Program-made: the position numbers and the translations under genes
DNA from: Cryptomeria japonica
Lineage: Eukaryota > Streptophyta > Pinopsida > Cupressales > Cupressaceae
Direction of reading: 5' to 3'
NCBI RefSeq assembly: GCF_030272615.1
Contig: NC_081412.1
Coordinates: forward strand, 138,824,747-138,888,746
DNA: 64,000 nt
Part shown: positions 1 to 11,394 of the stretch, piece after piece
Numbering within the stretch: position 1 is the first letter of the stretch
Layout: each line of letters opens with the position of its first letter
The notes under the pieces: model-generated
The model's input: only the letters and a program-made list of their open reading frames with translations
Database searches by the model: none
Told to the model about the DNA's origin: nothing

Positions 1-1559
1 ATGCTCTTAGGTAATCCATGCAATCTCACTACTTCCTTGAAAAATAGGTCTGCTACATGTAATACATCTGATGTCTTCTTACAAGGTATGAAATGATCCA
101 TCTTTGAAAATCTATCCACTACCATAAATATATAATCATTCCCTGTCGATGTCTTAGATGATCCAAGTACAAAATCCATGCTTATATCCTCCCAAGGTCT
201 TACTGGTACTGTCAAAGGTTTATACAATCCCTTATTCTAATTACTACCTTTTGCAACTTGATAAACTCTACAACTTTGTACATCTCTTAACATCCTTATG
301 AATCTGGGGCCAAAAGTACTGCTCACTCACCAATACAACTATTTTATCAATGCCAAAATGTCCAACTAAACCTCCACTATGTTTCTCTTTGATTAGGTTC
401 TCTCTAATGGAACTCTTAGGTATGGATAACTGAACTCCCTTGAATAAAATCCCATCCTGAATGAAATAATCCAACCATTTGCTTCTATCAACCATAACCG
501 GTTCTCTACATGCTTTCCAAGGTTCTATAAAATCTAGGTCTTCATCATACAGGGTCTTCAAATATTCAAAACCTAATACTGTCACTCTCATCTCTGTCAC
601 TAAACTCCTTGTCCTACTCAATGTATTAAAAAATTTGTTATATTTCCCACTTTTATGCTTCAACACAAAGGTGCAACTCTACAAGAATTCTACCCATCTC
701 ATATGTCTTTGATTCAGCTTACTCTGACTATTCAAATACTACAAAGCTTGATGATTTGTGTACAACACAAACTCCGTAGGCAACAAATAATGTCTCCATT
801 TCTTCAAGGCTTGAATTATGGCATAAAATTCCTCATCATACACCGAATATGTCTTCCAGGCATCATTCAATTTCTCATTGAAATATGCTACTGCTCTCCC
901 TTCTTGACTCAAAACTGCTTCTATTGCTGTTCCACTTGCATCACAATCCACTTGAAATACCTTATTGAAATATGGTAAAGCCAGCATAGGTTGCTCAATC
1001 ACTTTCTGCTTCAATAATTCAAAACTTTTGTTTGCTCCGATGGTCCACTTGAATTCCTTCAGATCTCCCCTCATGGTCTCAGTCATAGGGTTACAAACTG
1101 AACTAAAATTTCTGATAAACTTCTGATAAAAACTATCCAATCCATGAAATGATCTTACCTCTCCAATGCTTTTTGGTGTAGGCCACTCAACAATGGCTTT
1201 CATTTTCTCATGGTCCATCTTCAAACCATTCTTATATATCACAAATCCTAAATAGACTAGCTCATCCTTCATGAAAGTACACTTCTTGATTTTGATCAGC
1301 AACTTTTCTTCTCTCAACCTCTACAAAACTTGTCTTAACTGCAACAAATGTTCCTCTTTTGTCTTACTAAAAATCAGAATGTCATCCAAATACACAATAA
1401 CAAACTTACCCAATAATTTCTTCAATACCTCATTCATCAGCCTCATGAAAGTACTTGGTGCATTAGTCAATCCAAAAGGCATCACTAACCATTCATATAG
1501 TCCTTCATTTGTCTTGAATGATGTCTTCCACTCATCACCTTCTCTGATCTTGACCTTAT
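1..1559 (-). pseudogene. Ty3/gypsy pol remnant: RT, RNase H, integrase (truncated)
   Basis: Read on the minus strand from 1559 down to 1, this is the middle of a Ty3/gypsy polyprotein. The order is reverse transcriptase ([22 protein letters not shown] and YLDDILIFS motifs, about 1560-1320), RT/RNase H (YLGF, VDCDASGTA, about 1260-740), then the integrase H2C2 zinc region (HSGGLVGHFG, about 400-330) and the start of the integrase core (WEDISMDFV, about 215-180). The frame is broken by a stop near 1321 and a frameshift near 275, and one zinc-ligand Cys appears as Tyr. It runs off the window start and is cut at 1560 by an LTR-like insertion. It is the same family as element M, whose integrase at 11310-11390 is nearly identical to the first 60 bases here. 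It is certainly non-functional. Confidence 0.9.
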
Positions 1560-1855
1560 TGTTAGGGTTTCAAGCAGATCCGAAGCAAATATGAACTAAC
1601 AATTATATGTAGATTTAAATACAAAAGATAAAGAAATAAAATAGGACATAGATAACACATAGATTTAACGTGGTTCACCCAAAATGGGTTACGTCCACCA
1701 TACACAGTCATCCAATCTTTCTTATTATCCAGCAAAAACAATACATCAACCTTGAAATGCCTTAAGCATCCTAGTCGCTTATAACATGCTTTTTAGGGCA
1801 ACAGACAAATTCAGCCTTTTTAGGGTTTTATTACAATGTCAGTTTTCATCAACAA
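1560..1855 (-). repeat. LTR/TRIM-like remnant, copy 1
   Basis: From TGTTAGGGTTTCAAGCAG at 1560 to about 1855 this is the reverse complement of 10600-10918, with roughly nine of ten bases matching by eye. On the minus strand it carries the plant LTR block GTAACCCATTTTGGGTGAACC and ends ...CCCTAACA. It interrupts the gypsy RT at 1559/1560. Compared with copy 2 it lacks the first 40 or so bases of the LTR (the part starting GGTGACTGATCAG), so it is truncated or continues as an unrecognised form. No coding capacity is seen. Confidence 0.65.
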
Positions 1856-2807
1856 AAAAACAGCAAAAAAATTTGCAGATGGATGAAGGGCTCGAGGTGA
1901 TCGATAGAGGTAGAATCAAATTGGATGGATAGTTTGAGTTTGCTAAATATAGCAACCCAATATAGAGAACTTTCAAAAAATTAGAGGAGATCCATTTAAT
2001 ACAAATGGTCAATCCAAGAAACAAAATCAAATTTTCTATTAACCGAATCCTAGAGAGACAAATGAATTAATTTTAAATTTCAGATTTGGAGGGAGAAACA
2101 TTCTTCTATGTAGAGTTGACTGTGCAAGGTAGTAAATGTGAGTTGATAGAAGTAGGTTGTCAAGAAAGAGATAGAAGAGAAATAAAAATATCTCAACTAG
2201 TTGTCTGTGTGAGTTGAGTATGTTGAAGAGAGTGGTCTGGCTGTCGAGAGTGAAAGAGAGAAATCTATAAAAGCGGAGAGAGTAAGTTCAGAGCAAGAAG
2301 ATATTATATTGAAAAGTGAAGTTGTAGCAAAGAGAAGAAGAAAACTAGAGAAAGGAAGAAGAAGAAATAGAGGAAGAGATTCAATAGGCAGAAAAATTCA
2401 TTCTCAAGTCATGAGAAATTTATAAGTGTTACAAAACTCTTTTGTAACAAGGCTTTATCACTGCATTGTAAATCTTTGAGTGGGTGCTCAGAGTAGGGGT
2501 AGGTGCTCCTTTGAGTAGGTGCTCATAAAATCAGGGGTTGGTGCTCCTTGGGTTGGTGCCCTAAAGTTCAAGGGTTTGTTCCTTAAAATTTGTAATCTAT
2601 TATTTACTGTGAGGGTGGATTGGAGCAGTAGACTCTAGCAGCTATGCTTGCTAAGGGTTTTCCCACATTGGGTTTTCCTCGTATATTCTATGTTGTGGTT
2701 TGATTTGTGTGTGTGTATGTTCTTAATTAATTTGTAGATTCAGTACTTGCACACATAGTTAAAAGTTTTAAAATACACTGATTCACCCCCCTCTCAGTGT
2801 CCATTTG
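1856..2807 (+). repeat. LTR-like sequence (U3-R-U5 of an unidentified element)
   Basis: This is a non-coding stretch with LTR character. It has a TATA-like CTATAAAAG near 2266, short direct repeats of GGTGCTC (about 2488-2560), a U5-like TTTTCCCACATTGGG motif, and the ending ACTGATTCACCCCCCTCTCAGTG (2774-2799) that closes the copia LTRs elsewhere here. Its left boundary is not clear. Its right end is interrupted at 2807 by element M (TSD ATTTG), and sequence resumes at 14394. It could be a solo or partial LTR. Confidence 0.45.
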
Positions 2808-2871
2808 TGAAGCAGTCACCGGTGAGGAGGGACCTCAAGGAGATCAGTCCAAACCGGCCAGCAAGAGTAAA
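2808..2871 (-). repeat. Element M 3' LTR, outer piece
   Basis: TGAAGCAGTCACCGGTGAGG and following matches 13609-13672. It is the terminal 64 bp of the minus-strand 3' LTR, separated from the remainder (9323-10055) by copia A. The last five bases, GTAAA (2867-2871), are the left copy of copia A's target-site duplication. Confidence 0.93.
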
Positions 2872-3729
2872 TGTTGGTATTTTGGTATGGTTTTGTCATT
2901 GATGTCAACACCTACGTTGGAGATCCAGCAACATTCACCGACAAGCAAGTAAATTGTGCAACAGTTACTGGTATATGGTTCACTGACAGGATATATTGTT
3001 CACCAGTACCTGGAATGATATGGAAGAAACTTGGTAATGTTGAAGACATCATGTGGACACTTTGTTTTGAAGAAATTAATCATTGGTACATTCATATTTG
3101 CATATTTTCTTTTACCGGCAAATAGGTCCAGGTTATCTAGGGTTACACCGGCAGATTTATCTTTTCCAGATCAGCATGGCACGCTATGGAGATGATTTAT
3201 TATTGTTGTAAATGCATTTAGCCAACTTGTTTAATTGGTCATTGCATCGGATATTATATTGTATGAAAAATGTTTTATTGTAATATCTTTTAGAGCCGAC
3301 CTACTAAAATTGGTCTTAGGGTATGGTATAAATGTAAGATCTTATTTGTAAGATCAAGTGTGACTCCCATTTTGTGATTGAGAAGTGAGCTCTAGGCTAT
3401 TGGCCTTTCTGCATGTGCAGACCCCATTTATGTACACTTACTATCTGCAGTAGTATCATCTGATTATGGGTAAGGTTTCCCACCATGGTTTTTCCCCTTA
3501 CATGGTTTCCACGTACAAATATTGGTGTTATGTGTTGTGGATGACTTTATGTTTATGTTTCATGCATTAATCTCTACCGATATAACAATTTACTGTTAAC
3601 ACTGTCTACCAGCATACTTAACTGGTTTATCGGTATTAAGCATTAAGTTGGTTAATTAGTTTTTGGTTTTAATTTATTAGACAACTGATTCACCCCCCCC
3701 TTCCTCTCAATTGTCTCTGGGACCTAACA
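2872..3729 (+). repeat. Element A 5' LTR
   Basis: 858 bp, starting TGTTGGTATTTTGG and ending GGACCTAACA. It contains the shared R/U5 block CTGCATGTGCAGACCCC (about 3410) and the conserved CACCATGGTTTTTCCCC motif, then GATTCACCCCCCCC near its end. Relative to the 3' LTR it lacks a 193-bp block, because AGTGTG at about 3350 joins the two sites found at 8753 and 8946 in the 3' LTR. Confidence 0.93.
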
Positions 3730-3745
3730 ATTGGGATCAGAGTCT
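3730..3745 (+). other. Element A primer-binding site (initiator tRNA-Met)
   Basis: ATTGGGATCAGAGTC directly follows the 5' LTR. It matches the plant initiator-tRNA-Met consensus TGGTATCAGAGC with two changes, so it primed reverse transcription in the ancestor. Confidence 0.85.
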
Positions 3746-3785
3746 AGTCCTCTTTTGCAGAAGTTTAACAATGTGAGGAGATCCA

Positions 3786-4860
3786 ATGTCTACTAATTAT
3801 TTCAGGAAGGACAATCCTAAACTTGATGGAACCAACTATGGGATATGGAAGATCATAATGGAGACACATCTTAATTGCATTGGTAAAGACATCTGGGAAG
3901 TTACTAAGAATGGTTATACTTGCTATTGTAGCTGGTCAGACTGCTCCAACTACCTTAGCTTAAGATAAAGAGAATGATTGTAAAGCAAGAGAAGCACTTT
4001 TGAGCGCATTATTAGATCAACAAATCATGGGATTATCAGATAGGTCTACTACTAAAGCTATTTGGGATCACTTGGAAAGACTGAATGAAGGAGATTCCAC
4101 AGTCAAAATTGCAAAACTTGAAAGCTTCCAAGTCAGATATGAACATCTGAAAATGGAAGAAGATGAAAGGATTTCTTCTTTTATGGAAAGAGTAAATGAA
4201 ATTGTTTTGGGTATTAAATGTTGTGGAGGAACCTTGAGTGAGGATGAAATTGTTTCAAAAATCTTAAGAGGTTTTCCACTGGCATATAAAATGAAGGTTA
4301 CTGCTATAAATGAGTTAAGAACAATGCCTAATACATCAGTAACTAGGGATACATTGATTGGAAAACTTTGAGCTTTTGAAATTGAGGAATTTGGTCTTGT
4401 TGCTACTATAAAGACTGATTTGGCCTTTAAAGCATCAACATCATCTGCTCCATCATTTGAAAAATCAGATTGGAGAGCCTTTTATGCAAGAGAACTTGAA
4501 GAATCCAGAAAGGAGAATGAAGAGCTTGAAGAACTTGAAGCACTATTTGCAAGGAAAATGTCAAAAGGTCCAATTGGAAGTAAGTATGAAGGTAAAGAAC
4601 CCTTCAAATGTTTTAACTGCAATAAGATTGGTCATATGGCTTCAAGATGCCCTGATAGACATGCTAGACTAAGAAAAGAAGCTAGAAGAACATACAAGCC
4701 TAATCCTGAATATCAGAGATACAAATTTAAAAGAAACAAAGATAAATCCTATTACATTGCTGATGAAGGTGTGAATGATGATTCTGATGAGGATCCAATA
4801 GATAATGGATGGGTTTTTGTTGCTATAATAGAAGATCAATTGGCACCTACTACTCAACTG
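3786..4860 (+). pseudogene. Copia A Gag (decayed)
   Basis: Start ATG at 3786 follows the PBS by about 40 bases and opens KLDGTNYGIWK, the usual N-terminus of copia Gag (UBN2-type domain). The frame shifts near 3920-3970 and resumes as LLDQQIMGLSDRSTTKAIWD. A stop lies at 4369-4371. One CCHC zinc knuckle, C-X2-C-X4-H-X4-C (CFNCNKIGHMASRC), is at 4609-4650, followed by a basic then acidic linker leading into the protease. Gag would have packaged the RNA in cytoplasmic particles. The single knuckle contrasts with the three or four in elements D and F. Confidence 0.9.
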
Positions 4861-7800
4861 GTAGAACAAGCCCTAGCAGCTAAAGTTGAAGCAAAGGATG
4901 AATGGATCATTGACTTAGGATGCTCACATCATATGACTGGAGACAAAGGTAAATTCTTGAACTTTTAAGAATACAATGGAGGGTTAGTGAGATTTGGAGA
5001 TGACAAAGCCTATTCAATCAAAGGTAAGGGTTCAATATCTCTTGATGGTAAGCATAACACTGACAATGTCTACTATGTTGAAGGATTAAAGCATAATCTT
5101 TTAAGTGTTAGTCAATTAGTTGAGAAGGGATTTCAGTTACAATTTAAAAATGGAAAATGTAAAATCATGAATAGAAATGGTTTGGAAATTGCAACCGGTA
5201 ATCAGACTAGAGGCAATATCTTTCATTTGAATAACAATGAAAAGGCATGCTTAATTGCACATATAGATGAAAGTTGGTTATGGCATAAGAGATTATGTCA
5301 TGTAAACTTTGATTGCATGGTAAAAATCAGTACTTCTAAGGCAGTTAGAGATCTACCTAAAATTGTGAAACCTCATAATACAATTTGTAAGGAATGTCAA
5401 TTTGGAAAACAAGTTAGAGCTAGTTTCAAAAGTATTCTAGAAAAATCCAATAATGCTCTTGACTTAATTCACATTGATTTATGTGGTCCAGCTAGAACAG
5501 AAGCTTACAAGGTGATAGATATTTCATGCTAATTATTGATGATTATTCTAGATTGTGTTGGGTTACTTTTCTCAGAGAGAAATCAGAAGCACTTGGAAAG
5601 TTCAAAATATTCAAAGCAATGGTTGAAAATGAAACCGGTAAGAAAATCAAATGTTTAAGATCAGATCAAGGAGGAGAATTCACATCTAAAGACTTTAATA
5701 CATTCTGTGAAGTGAATGGAATCAGAAGACAGTTATCAGCACCTCAGACACCACAGCAGAAAGGAGTTGTTGAAAGGAAAAACAGAACTATCTTGGATGC
5801 AGCTAGAAGTATGTTATCATAAGCAAATCTACCACATGTGTAGTGGAGAGAGGCAGTTAGCACTGCTATCTATACATTCAACAAAGTTCACATCAAAGGT
5901 GAAACTGGTAAGACCCCTCATGAACTATGGTTTGGTAACACTCCTACTCTTAAGTATTTCAGAATTTTTGGAAGTAAATGTTATATTAGAAGAGATGAGT
6001 ATATTGGCAAATTTGATCCTAGAAGTGATGAAGGAATATTTCTTGGCTATTCATCTAAGAGCAAGGTATATAGATGTTTTAATAAAAGATTGCAAAAAAT
6101 TGTTGAGAGTACAAATGTAAAGATTGATGAACAATTCAGAGGAACTTCAAGATATATAGACTCTAAACCGGCAACAAAAATTGTGACAAATGAACCTATA
6201 TTGAATCCACCGGTACAGAATGAAGATCCAGTTACCCCGGTATCATCAGAAGATTCCACAATAATTGAAGAACAACATCAAACTAAGACACCCTAGTATG
6301 TAAGATTGAATCATTCTGAAGATCAGATAATTGGAAACAAATTCAAAGGAGTTATGACAAGAGGAAGATTGGCAAATGAAGAGGTATGTCTTATTTCTCA
6401 AATTGAACCATCATCTATCAATGAGGCATGTGAAGATAAATTTGGGATTAAAGCCACGGAAGAAGAATTAGGACAAATTGAGAAAAATAATACTTGGACA
6501 TTAGTTCCCCGGCCTAAAGATAAAAATGTAATTGGAACTAAATGGGTATTTAGAAACAAACTTAATGAAGATGGTAAGGTTGTCAAAAATAAAGCAAGAC
6601 TAGTGTGTAAGGGATATTCTTAGAAAGAAGGAGTTGATTATAATGAAACCTTTGTACCGGTAGCCAGAATTGAGGCAGTTAGATTATTCTTGGCTTTTGT
6701 AGCTCACAAGGACTACAAAGTTTATCAAATGGATATTAAATGTGCATTTTTTAATGGAAATCTTGAAGAAGAAGTATATATTGAACAACCTGATGGAATT
6801 TCTTTGATGAATGACAATGATATGGTTTGCAGGTTAAGAAAAGCTCTGTATGGATTGAAACAAGCCCCAAGAGCTTGGTATGCAAGGTTGGATAAGTATC
6901 TTTTGAAGATTGGTTTTACTAAAGGAAATGTAGATAGCAATTTATACTACAAAATAACTAATGATGACATCTTGATTATTGAAGTATTTGTTGATGATAT
7001 AATCTTTGGAGGAGAAGATGGATTATGTAAGGAATTTTCTCTTGAAATGCAGCAAGAATTTGAAATGTCTATGATTGGAGAAATAAAATTCTTTTTAGGT
7101 TTGCAGATTTCTCAGACTGATAAAGGTATATTTTTTAGTCAATCCAAGTACTTGAAAGAATTACTAATGAAATTTGGGATGGAGAACTCTAAACTGGTAA
7201 GCACACCTATGACTACAAATGACAAATTATCTCAAAGGGATGAATCTACACTTGTTAATCCAACTAGATACAAATATATGATTGGAGGTTTATTGTATTT
7301 GACACAAACTAGGCCTGATATTATGAATGCAGTATGTATTGTTTCTAGATTCCAGAGTAATCCTAGGGAAAATCATGAATTAGCAGTAAAAAGGATTTTC
7401 CGGTACTTACAAGGCATAGCAAATCTTGGATTATGGTATCCTAAAGATGAAAATTTTGACTTATGTGCATACACAGATGCAAATTGGACAGGAGATGTAA
7501 ATGATCGAAAAAGAACCACTGGAGGAGCATTCTTTCTTGGAAAGAGATTAGTTTCTTGGTTAAGTAAGAAACAGAGTTGTACATCTTTATCAACAATAGA
7601 ATCAGAATCTGTTGCAGCAGCAACTAACTGTACACAGGTATTATGGCTTAAGCAAATGTTGAAAGACATAAAGGTAAAATGCAAGGAACCCATTACTATA
7701 TACTATGATAACATTTCAGCAATTGATATATCTAAGAATCTAGTATTAGATTCTAAAACAAAACATGTTTCTATCAAACTGAATTTTCTAAGGGACAAAG

Positions 7801-7880
7801 TTGAAGAAAAGGAGATAAAATTGATTTATGTGAATACTAAAGAACAACTTGCAGATATTTTCACAAAAACCTTTGCCTAA
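4861..7880 (+). pseudogene. Copia A Pol: PR, IN, RT, RNase H (decayed)
   Basis: The protease active site at 4912-4920 reads Asp-Leu-Gly instead of Asp-Ser/Thr-Gly, a C-to-T change. Integrase has its HHCC zinc region (LWHKRLCHV about 5278, CKECQFGK about 5395), a one-base frameshift near 5508, then SDQGGEFTS (about 5660) and VVERKNRT (about 5770). Stops are at about 5821, 5839 and 6296. RT starts with NVIGTKWVFRNK (about 6528), has a stop near 6621, and carries YGLKQAPRAWYARLD (about 6850) and FVDDIIFGG (about 6990). RNase H has YTDANWTGD (about 7470), then SKTKH and LADIFTKTF at the end (7850-7880). All domains are present, so the element was autonomous before decay. Confidence 0.93.
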
Positions 7881-8267
7881 GGAGAATTTTCAATATCTCA
7901 GAGATCAGCTTGGAGTCATACCACCACCGGTAGAGACTTAGACAGTTGATGATTGTCATCAACCAGCAGAATTAAAAAGACAAATCTTTTATTACGGTAT
8001 TTGATGAGGAAGCTACTTCTCAGGGGGAGTAGTTGGTATTTTGTATGAACTTGACTTTGGCATTTGATGTCAAAGGGGGAGAGATATCTATGGAAAAACA
8101 CATTATCCTTTAAATGAGAGATTGGTATTGAAAATAAATCTTTGGATAAACACATGTTACTCCTAAGGGGAGAAATGGAGATTGTTGGTTTTTGTATTTG
8201 GCATTTCTGTTTTGGCACTTTGATGGTTTTTCCATCTTGTGTTACCATCAATGCCAAAGGGGGAGAT
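7881..8267 (+). promoter_or_regulatory. Copia A 3' untranslated region with repeated polypurine tracts
   Basis: This is non-coding sequence between RNase H and the 3' LTR. It holds several GGGGGAG-like tracts: about 8018 (CAGGGGGAGTAG), 8073 (CAAAGGGGGAGAG), 8165 (AAGGGGAGAA) and the terminal CCAAAGGGGGAGAT ending at 8267, immediately before TGTTGG. The last is the plus-strand primer. The upstream copies resemble the multiple PPTs described for Sireviruses. Confidence 0.8.
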
Positions 8268-9317
8268 TGTTGGTATTTTGGTATGGTTTTGTCATTGATG
8301 TCAACACCTACTTTGGAGATCCAACAACATTCACCGGCAAGCAAGTAAACTGTGCAACAGTTATTGGTATAGGGTTCACCGAAAGGATATATTGTTCACC
8401 GGTACCTGGAATGATATGGAAGACACTTTGTAATGTCGAAGACATCATGTGGACACTTTGTTTTGAAGAAATTAATCATTGGTACATTCATATTTGCATA
8501 TTTTCTTTTACCGGCAAATAGGTCCAGGTTATCTAGGGTTACACCGACAGGTTTATCTTTTCCAGATCAGCATGGCACGCTATGGAGATGATTTATTATT
8601 GTTGTAAATAAATTTAGCCGACTTGTTTAATCGGTCATTGCATCAGATATTATATTTTATGAAAAATGTTTTATTGTAATATCTTGTAGAGCCGACCTAC
8701 TAAAATTGGTCTTAGGGTATGGTATAAATGTAAGATCTTATTTGTAAGATCAAGTGTGGAATGTGAAAAAGAATTGAGTAAAGGTATATGTGAGATCAAG
8801 TAGAGGTATACATGAAGACATCATTTGGAGGTGAAATTAGGTTTTTGTAGAAGCATATCAGCATTACACTGGTACTGAATCCAACATATAAAGATGCTAT
8901 TTTGTGCAGTACATTCTTATTGGATTTAACCATCCAACTGCAGTTAGTGTGACTCCCATTTTGTGATTGAGCAGTGAGCTATAGGCTATTGGCCTTTCTG
9001 CATGTGCAGACCCCATTTATGTACACTTACTATCTGTAGTAGTATCATATGATTATGGGTAAGGTTTCCCACCGTGGTTTTTCCCCTTACAGGGTTTCCA
9101 CGTACAAAGATTGGTGTTATGTGTTATGGATGACTTTATGTTTATGTTTCATGCATTAATCTCTACCAGTATAGCAATTTACTATTAACACTGTCTACCA
9201 GCATACTTAACTGGTTTACCAGTATTAAGCATTAAGTTGGTTAATTAGTTTTTGGTTTGAATTTATTAGACAACTGATTCACCCCCCCACCCTCTCAGTT
9301 GTCTCCGGGACCTAACA
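8268..9317 (+). repeat. Element A 3' LTR
   Basis: 1050 bp from TGTTGGTATTTTGG to GGACCTAACA. It holds the block missing from the 5' LTR (8759-8951, between two AGTGTG copies). The R/U5 motif CTGCATGTGCAGACCCC is at about 8998. The GTAAA target duplication follows at 9318-9322. Confidence 0.93.
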
Positions 9318-9322
9318 GTAAA

Positions 9323-10055
9323 CACAATGGAAACACATGAATATGATGGAGGCAATGCAAAACAAATAATTTTATTGCATAAAATTTGATTAGATCCAAC
9401 TGATGACAACCGAGTTACAACATACCTGCACACAGGCCTGGTAGAATAGGTCACACCGGGACCTTGAATTGAAAGATCTATATTCTAGGCATAGTCTATC
9501 TATCTAATACTTCTTGATCTTCAACTTGACTGATTACATTCTAAATCATGATTACAAATATATATATTGATCCAAAGGATCCGCTTGGCCCAAAAAGGCT
9601 CAAAATCCGAAGAAAAAGACCTAACGTGTAAAATGAACAAGGTTGGCCTCCGCCAAGAGATTCCTCTGAAAAATACAAAGGATGAAACATATAAGGTCGA
9701 CCACATGCCAAGAGACATCGAGATCAATGTCCAAGGCTCCACAAGCTTCAAAATAGGTTCTGGTAGATCACCTAAATAGGTCTCAGGAAATTGGTAACAA
9801 AGGAACAAATGATAACAAGAAACTATCAAGGAAATTGTTAGTGATATCTTGTCAGAAAGTGATCTAAATGAGATGCGGTTAGAAAACAAGAAAGATGATC
9901 AAGTATTCAAGTAGAATCCAACTCCACTAGATCCAGTGAGCCAAAACTGGGATACACAGAAAGGAAAACTAAAACTGCAAACAGAAAACAAAACAAAAAA
10001 CAAAATGTTTTTGGTTGATGCAAGATTGTTGTGGACCGGGGATGCTTCTGCATCA
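9323..10055 (-). repeat. Element M 3' LTR, inner piece
   Basis: It aligns with 13673-14393, the element M 5' LTR, over its whole length. The minus-strand LTR start TGATGCAGAAGCATCC lies at 10055. Together with 2808-2871 it forms a 797-bp LTR against 785 bp for the 5' copy. The only frames here are spurious. Confidence 0.93.
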
Positions 10056-10086
10056 GACATCTGGGGTTAATGAAAAAGTGAGCCTC

Positions 10087-11394
10087 TCACTTTGCTGAGG
10101 TCAGAGGGAAACCAAGGCAGTCTACCTCTTCTTGAGAAATCCAAGATGAATCTTCAACTGGTCTTCTCTTACACGTCACAAGATATTCTTTGTATTGACT
10201 ATTCCGGGTACTACGCCCAATCCTACTGTCCATAATCTCCTAAATCTGATCTGGTTCCTTTTGGGGAAATTGTTTCTCAAGGTTTGCAACATTGTCCTCA
10301 CTGAATTCTAGTTCATGGTACTCATGAAGATCTGCAATGTTGAATATAGGTGAAATACTTAGACTATCTGGTAGCTCCACTTCATATGCATTTCCAGAAC
10401 TGAACTTCCTCAAAATCTTATAGCGTCCAAACTTCTTCATCTACAACTTATTATAAGTTCCAATTGGGAATCTCTCTTTTCTCAAGTATACCATCACTTC
10501 ATTGCCAACTTCAAATTCCTTATGTCTCCTCTTCTCATCTGCCTTCTCCTTATATTTTATATTCATGTTTGTTGATATGTGGTGACTGATCAGTAAAGTA
10601 TTGTACACTCGGCCATTTTTTTTATTGATGAAAACTGATAATGTAATAAAACCCTAAAAAGGCCAACTTTATTTGTTGCCCTAAAAATGCATGTTATAAG
10701 CGGCTGGGATACTTAAGGCATTGTAAGGTTGATGTACTCTTTGTGATGGATAATAAGAAAGATTGGACGACTGTGTATGGTGGACGTAACCCATTCTGGG
10801 TGAACCACGTTAAATCTCTGTGTTATCTGTGTCCTGTTTTATTTCTTTATCTTTTGTATTTAAATCTACATATAATTGTTAGGTCATATTTGCTTCGAAT
10901 CTGCTTGAAACCCTAACAATGTCTTCCAAATGTTGTCTAACCTTAATATGCAATGCTGCCATGTGATCTACAAAATCTTCTACTTCTGAACTCTTCTGGT
11001 CTTCATTGCTAACATCTCTCAATTCTTCTATTCCTCTAAGATGCACTCTAGTAACAATCTCAAAAGGTTTTTTTTCAATACTTCTATTCACTGAATTGCT
11101 ATAGGCAAACTCTGCTTGTGCAAGGATCAAATCCCAACTTTTGGTTCTATCTCCCACTAACCACCTCAACAAGTTTCCCAAACTCTGGTTAACTACTTTT
11201 GTCTGTCCATCAGTCTGTGGATGAAAAGTAGAACTAAACTTCAAATCTGTTTTCATCTTCTTGCAAAGTGTTCTCTAAAAATAGCAAACAAACTTAGTGT
11301 CTCTGTCTAAAACTATGCTCTTAGGTAATCCATGCAATCTCACCATTTCCTTGAAAAATAGGTTTGCTACATGTAATGCATTAGCCACCACATT
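10087..11394 (-). pseudogene. Element M integrase and chromodomain-like tail (decayed, interrupted)
   Basis: Read downward from 11394, integrase resumes inside its core with [16 protein letters not shown], then LDRDTKF and FHPQTDGQTKVVNQSL. The usual catalytic Glu (GQTE) is Lys here, a GAA-to-AAA change. At 10918 the frame is cut by a 339-bp LTR-like insertion and resumes at about 10576 (NMNIKYKEKADEKRRH). It then runs through KFGRYKILRKFSSGNAYEVEL (10440-10370) and a stop at 10237-10239 into a chromodomain-like segment, YKEYLV and PVEDSSWIS (about 10190-10130), ending at a stop at 10087-10089. The chromodomain would direct integration to methylated-histone chromatin in a live chromovirus. 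The Trp of the usual YLVKWKG is Cys here. Confidence 0.87.
10580..10918 (+). repeat. LTR/TRIM-like insertion, copy 2, inside element M integrase
   Basis: 339 bp, TGGTGACTGATCAG to AACCCTAACA, with the plant LTR block GTAACCCATTCTGGGTGAACC. It splits the integrase frame of M, whose coding sequence rejoins on both sides. Flanking ATG (10577-10579 and 10919-10921) fits a short target duplication; alternatively ATGTG/ATGTC with shifted ends. It is probably a solo LTR or the LTR of a short non-coding (TRIM-type) element. It pairs as an inverted repeat with 1560-1855. Confidence 0.75.

Larger units (their letters stand above)
2872..9317 (+). mobile_element. Element A: Ty1/copia retrotransposon, full length, decayed
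   Basis: This is a complete Ty1/copia element: 5' LTR 2872-3729, PBS, gag-pol 3786-7880, polypurine tract, 3' LTR 8268-9317. TSD GTAAA is at 2867-2871 and 9318-9322, and removing the element restores the element M LTR exactly as seen at 13660-13680. Domain order Gag, PR, IN, RT, RNase H is copia type. LTRs near 1 kb, repeated GGGGGAG tracts before the 3' LTR and the FVDDIIFGG type of RT motif recall Sireviruses (inference). It has one frameshift in integrase, another in Gag and several stops, so it is non-autonomous today. Confidence 0.95.

Noticed and set aside
2871-3125. Frames at the starts of copia A LTRs (also 8142-8521)
   Set aside because: They are in U3 of the LTR, outside gag-pol, and differ between the two LTR copies.
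3730-3745. tRNA-Met-like sequence (also at 13594, 29362, 35783 and 46050)
   Set aside because: These are 12-16-base primer-binding sites complementary to the tRNA 3' end, not tRNA genes; no cloverleaf follows.
9521-9889. 122-residue minus-strand frame, and similar ones at 13871-14226
   Set aside because: They lie wholly in the two LTRs of gypsy M, are not conserved between the LTR copies, and have no domain.
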